Part shown: in pieces, positions 63,224-64,000 of the stretch
How the letters are laid out: each line of letters begins with the position of its first letter
Position numbering within the stretch: the first letter of the stretch is position 1
Source of the DNA: UBA4417 sp031550085
GTDB lineage: Bacteria; Bacteroidota; Bacteroidia; Bacteroidales; UBA4417
NCBI GenBank assembly: GCA_031550085.1
Contig: JAVBOY010000014.1
Location: forward strand, 29,593-93,592
Direction: 5' to 3'
DNA: 64,000 nucleotides
Made by a program: the position numbers and the translations under genes
The notes under the pieces: model-generated
The model's database searches: none
What the model was told of the DNA's origin: nothing
The model's input: the letters and a program-made list of their open reading frames with translations, nothing else

Positions 63224-64000
63224 TTACTCCATGTTGTTCGTATCGTCTGCCTGAGGCTTCAATTTTTTAATTGCCCGGTCGAAATCGCTTTCGTATTGTA
63301 GCATTTCTTTACGGCGATACGCTTCAAACTCTTGTGCGGCCTTTTCAATCGCTTGTTTATGCGAAATTGTTCCCGCATTGTTAAGTAAGGGGCGATTGCC
63401 GACCGACAGTATATTATCCAATTTTTCAATCCACTGCTGCATGCTCACGGAGTGTTGTTCAAGGGCTTGCAATTCGGCAAAATCAAGATATTGGGAGACC
63501 AATAAATTTAACACCTGCAATTCTTTTTCCGACAGATAGTTCTTTGCAATTTTAACATCATCCCGGGTGATGTAATCCCCTTTGAAGTTGGTCATACCCA
63601 CCATTGGCTTATCGGCATCCACTCTCTGGTAGATTACTTCCGCTGCCGTATGTTTATGGGCGGCATAATGCATTTTATTTTGCACGGTAGCAAAAAACTG
63701 GCGGGTAATATCTGCTCGCGGATCATAATCTACTGCTGTGGCATAAATATCCGTTACTTGTTGGTACAAATTACGTTCGCTCGAACGAATATCCCTGATT
63801 CGTTGCAATAACTCGCGAAAATAGCGGTTTCCGTTTCCTTTGAGGCGTTCATCGTCCATCGTAAATCCTTTTTGGATATATTCGTGCAGCCGCTGGGTCG
63901 CCCATTGCCTGAACCGTGTTGCTACTTGTGATTTAACGCGATAGCCAATCGCGATAATCATATCCAAATTATAGTGCTCAATCTGTCTTTTTACCGACCG
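63224..64000 (-). CDS. Second RhuM-family protein, N-terminus beyond the window
   Basis: The last 259 codons of a second RhuM-family gene. It enters in frame at position 64000 as RSVKRQIEHYNLDMIIAIGYRVKSQ and continues with RFRQWATQRLHEYIQKGF, so the true start is outside. It is related to, but clearly different from, the gene at 62092, and the two are arranged head-to-tail with a 112-bp gap. The C-terminal part ends TNNME. Such tandem pairs of RhuM genes hint at a duplicated or modular locus. Confidence 0.8.
   Translation of the reverse strand, partial: RSVKRQIEHYNLDMIIAIGYRVKSQVATRFRQWATQRLHEYIQKGFTMDDERLKGNGNRYFRELLQRIRDIRSSERNLYQQVTDIYATAVDYDPRADITRQFFATVQNKMHYAAHKHTAAEVIYQRVDADKPMVGMTNFKGDYITRDDVKIAKNYLSEKELQVLNLLVSQYLDFAELQALEQHSVSMQQWIEKLDNILSVGNRPLLNNAGTISHKQAIEKAAQEFEAYRRKEMLQYESDFDRAIKKLKPQADDTNNME

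Noticed and set aside
1..64000. tRNA, rRNA, tmRNA or riboswitch
   Set aside because: None recognised by eye on either strand; a dedicated search could still find a divergent tmRNA near smpB.

Overview
The window looks like chromosomal DNA of a Bacteroidetes bacterium, most likely an anaerobic or fermentative Bacteroidia. The evidence is protein families typical of that phylum (DUF5106/TlpA-like proteins, GH92 and GH29 exo-glycosidases, TPR-histidine kinases, a TPR protein paired with a plug-less barrel, a 1100-residue SecA), many TAnnTTTG -7 promoter elements, weak Shine-Dalgarno sites, and a four-subunit [FeFe] hydrogenase operon. I see no rRNA, tRNA, CRISPR array or intact transposase. The function calls come from reading motifs; no database was searched.

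Layout. 1-1.3 kb: start of rsgA and a SAM methyltransferase, overlapping by 4 bp. 1.8-10.3 kb: an Omp85-type barrel and a scattered nucleotide-sugar set (rfbB, galE, a WbpD-type acetyltransferase, a WbpE-type aminotransferase), interrupted by an AT-rich stretch with an unknown barrel gene. 10.5 kb: a decayed EmrA/HlyD fragment. 10.8-17.1 kb: M2 peptidase, cysS, then lipB with a P-loop kinase and a radical SAM gene. 17.2-22 kb: a 999-residue TPR protein and its partner barrel. 22.1 kb: a 45-bp tandem array carrying GAATATYC every 22-23 bp. 22.6-26.2 kb: MFS transporter and M3 peptidase. 26.5-33.6 kb: a metal-efflux locus (two His-rich small proteins, CzcB/CzcA-like subunits, TolC-like subunit with its own promoter over a 19-bp palindrome). 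33.6-36.5 kb: typA and a divergent phage-like pair of HTH genes. 37-41.5 kb: hydrogenase operon. 41.8-46.6 kb: pyrH, secA, an isolated fixH. 47.1-57.2 kb: ugd, GH29 fucosidase, a lipoprotein, a trans-sulfuration PLP enzyme, a TlpA-like protein and a GH92 mannosidase. 57.2-61 kb: two paralogous TPR-histidine kinases without a response regulator. 61.2 kb: smpB. 61.8-64 kb: a 21-bp minisatellite followed by two tandem RhuM-family genes, the second cut by the window end.

The most striking non-genic signal is a dispersed composite repeat that fills most long intergenic gaps (3.2-3.7, 5.65-6.2, 12.5-13.0, 36.5-36.7, 46.6-47.1 and 48.5-48.7 kb, with short pieces elsewhere). Each copy is built from the same short-period modules in a mostly conserved order around a core containing ATCTAATAATA and TTTTAATCGCATAG. 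In places the repeat seems to supply the last codons of genes (galE, the RND pump). Other points for follow-up are the GAATATYC array, the candidate operators at the tolC-like gene, the hydrogenase operon and the HTH pair, the perfect 31-bp palindrome inside rhuM, and the uncharacterised TPR/barrel gene pair. I do not see a clear-cut new defence or biosynthetic system.
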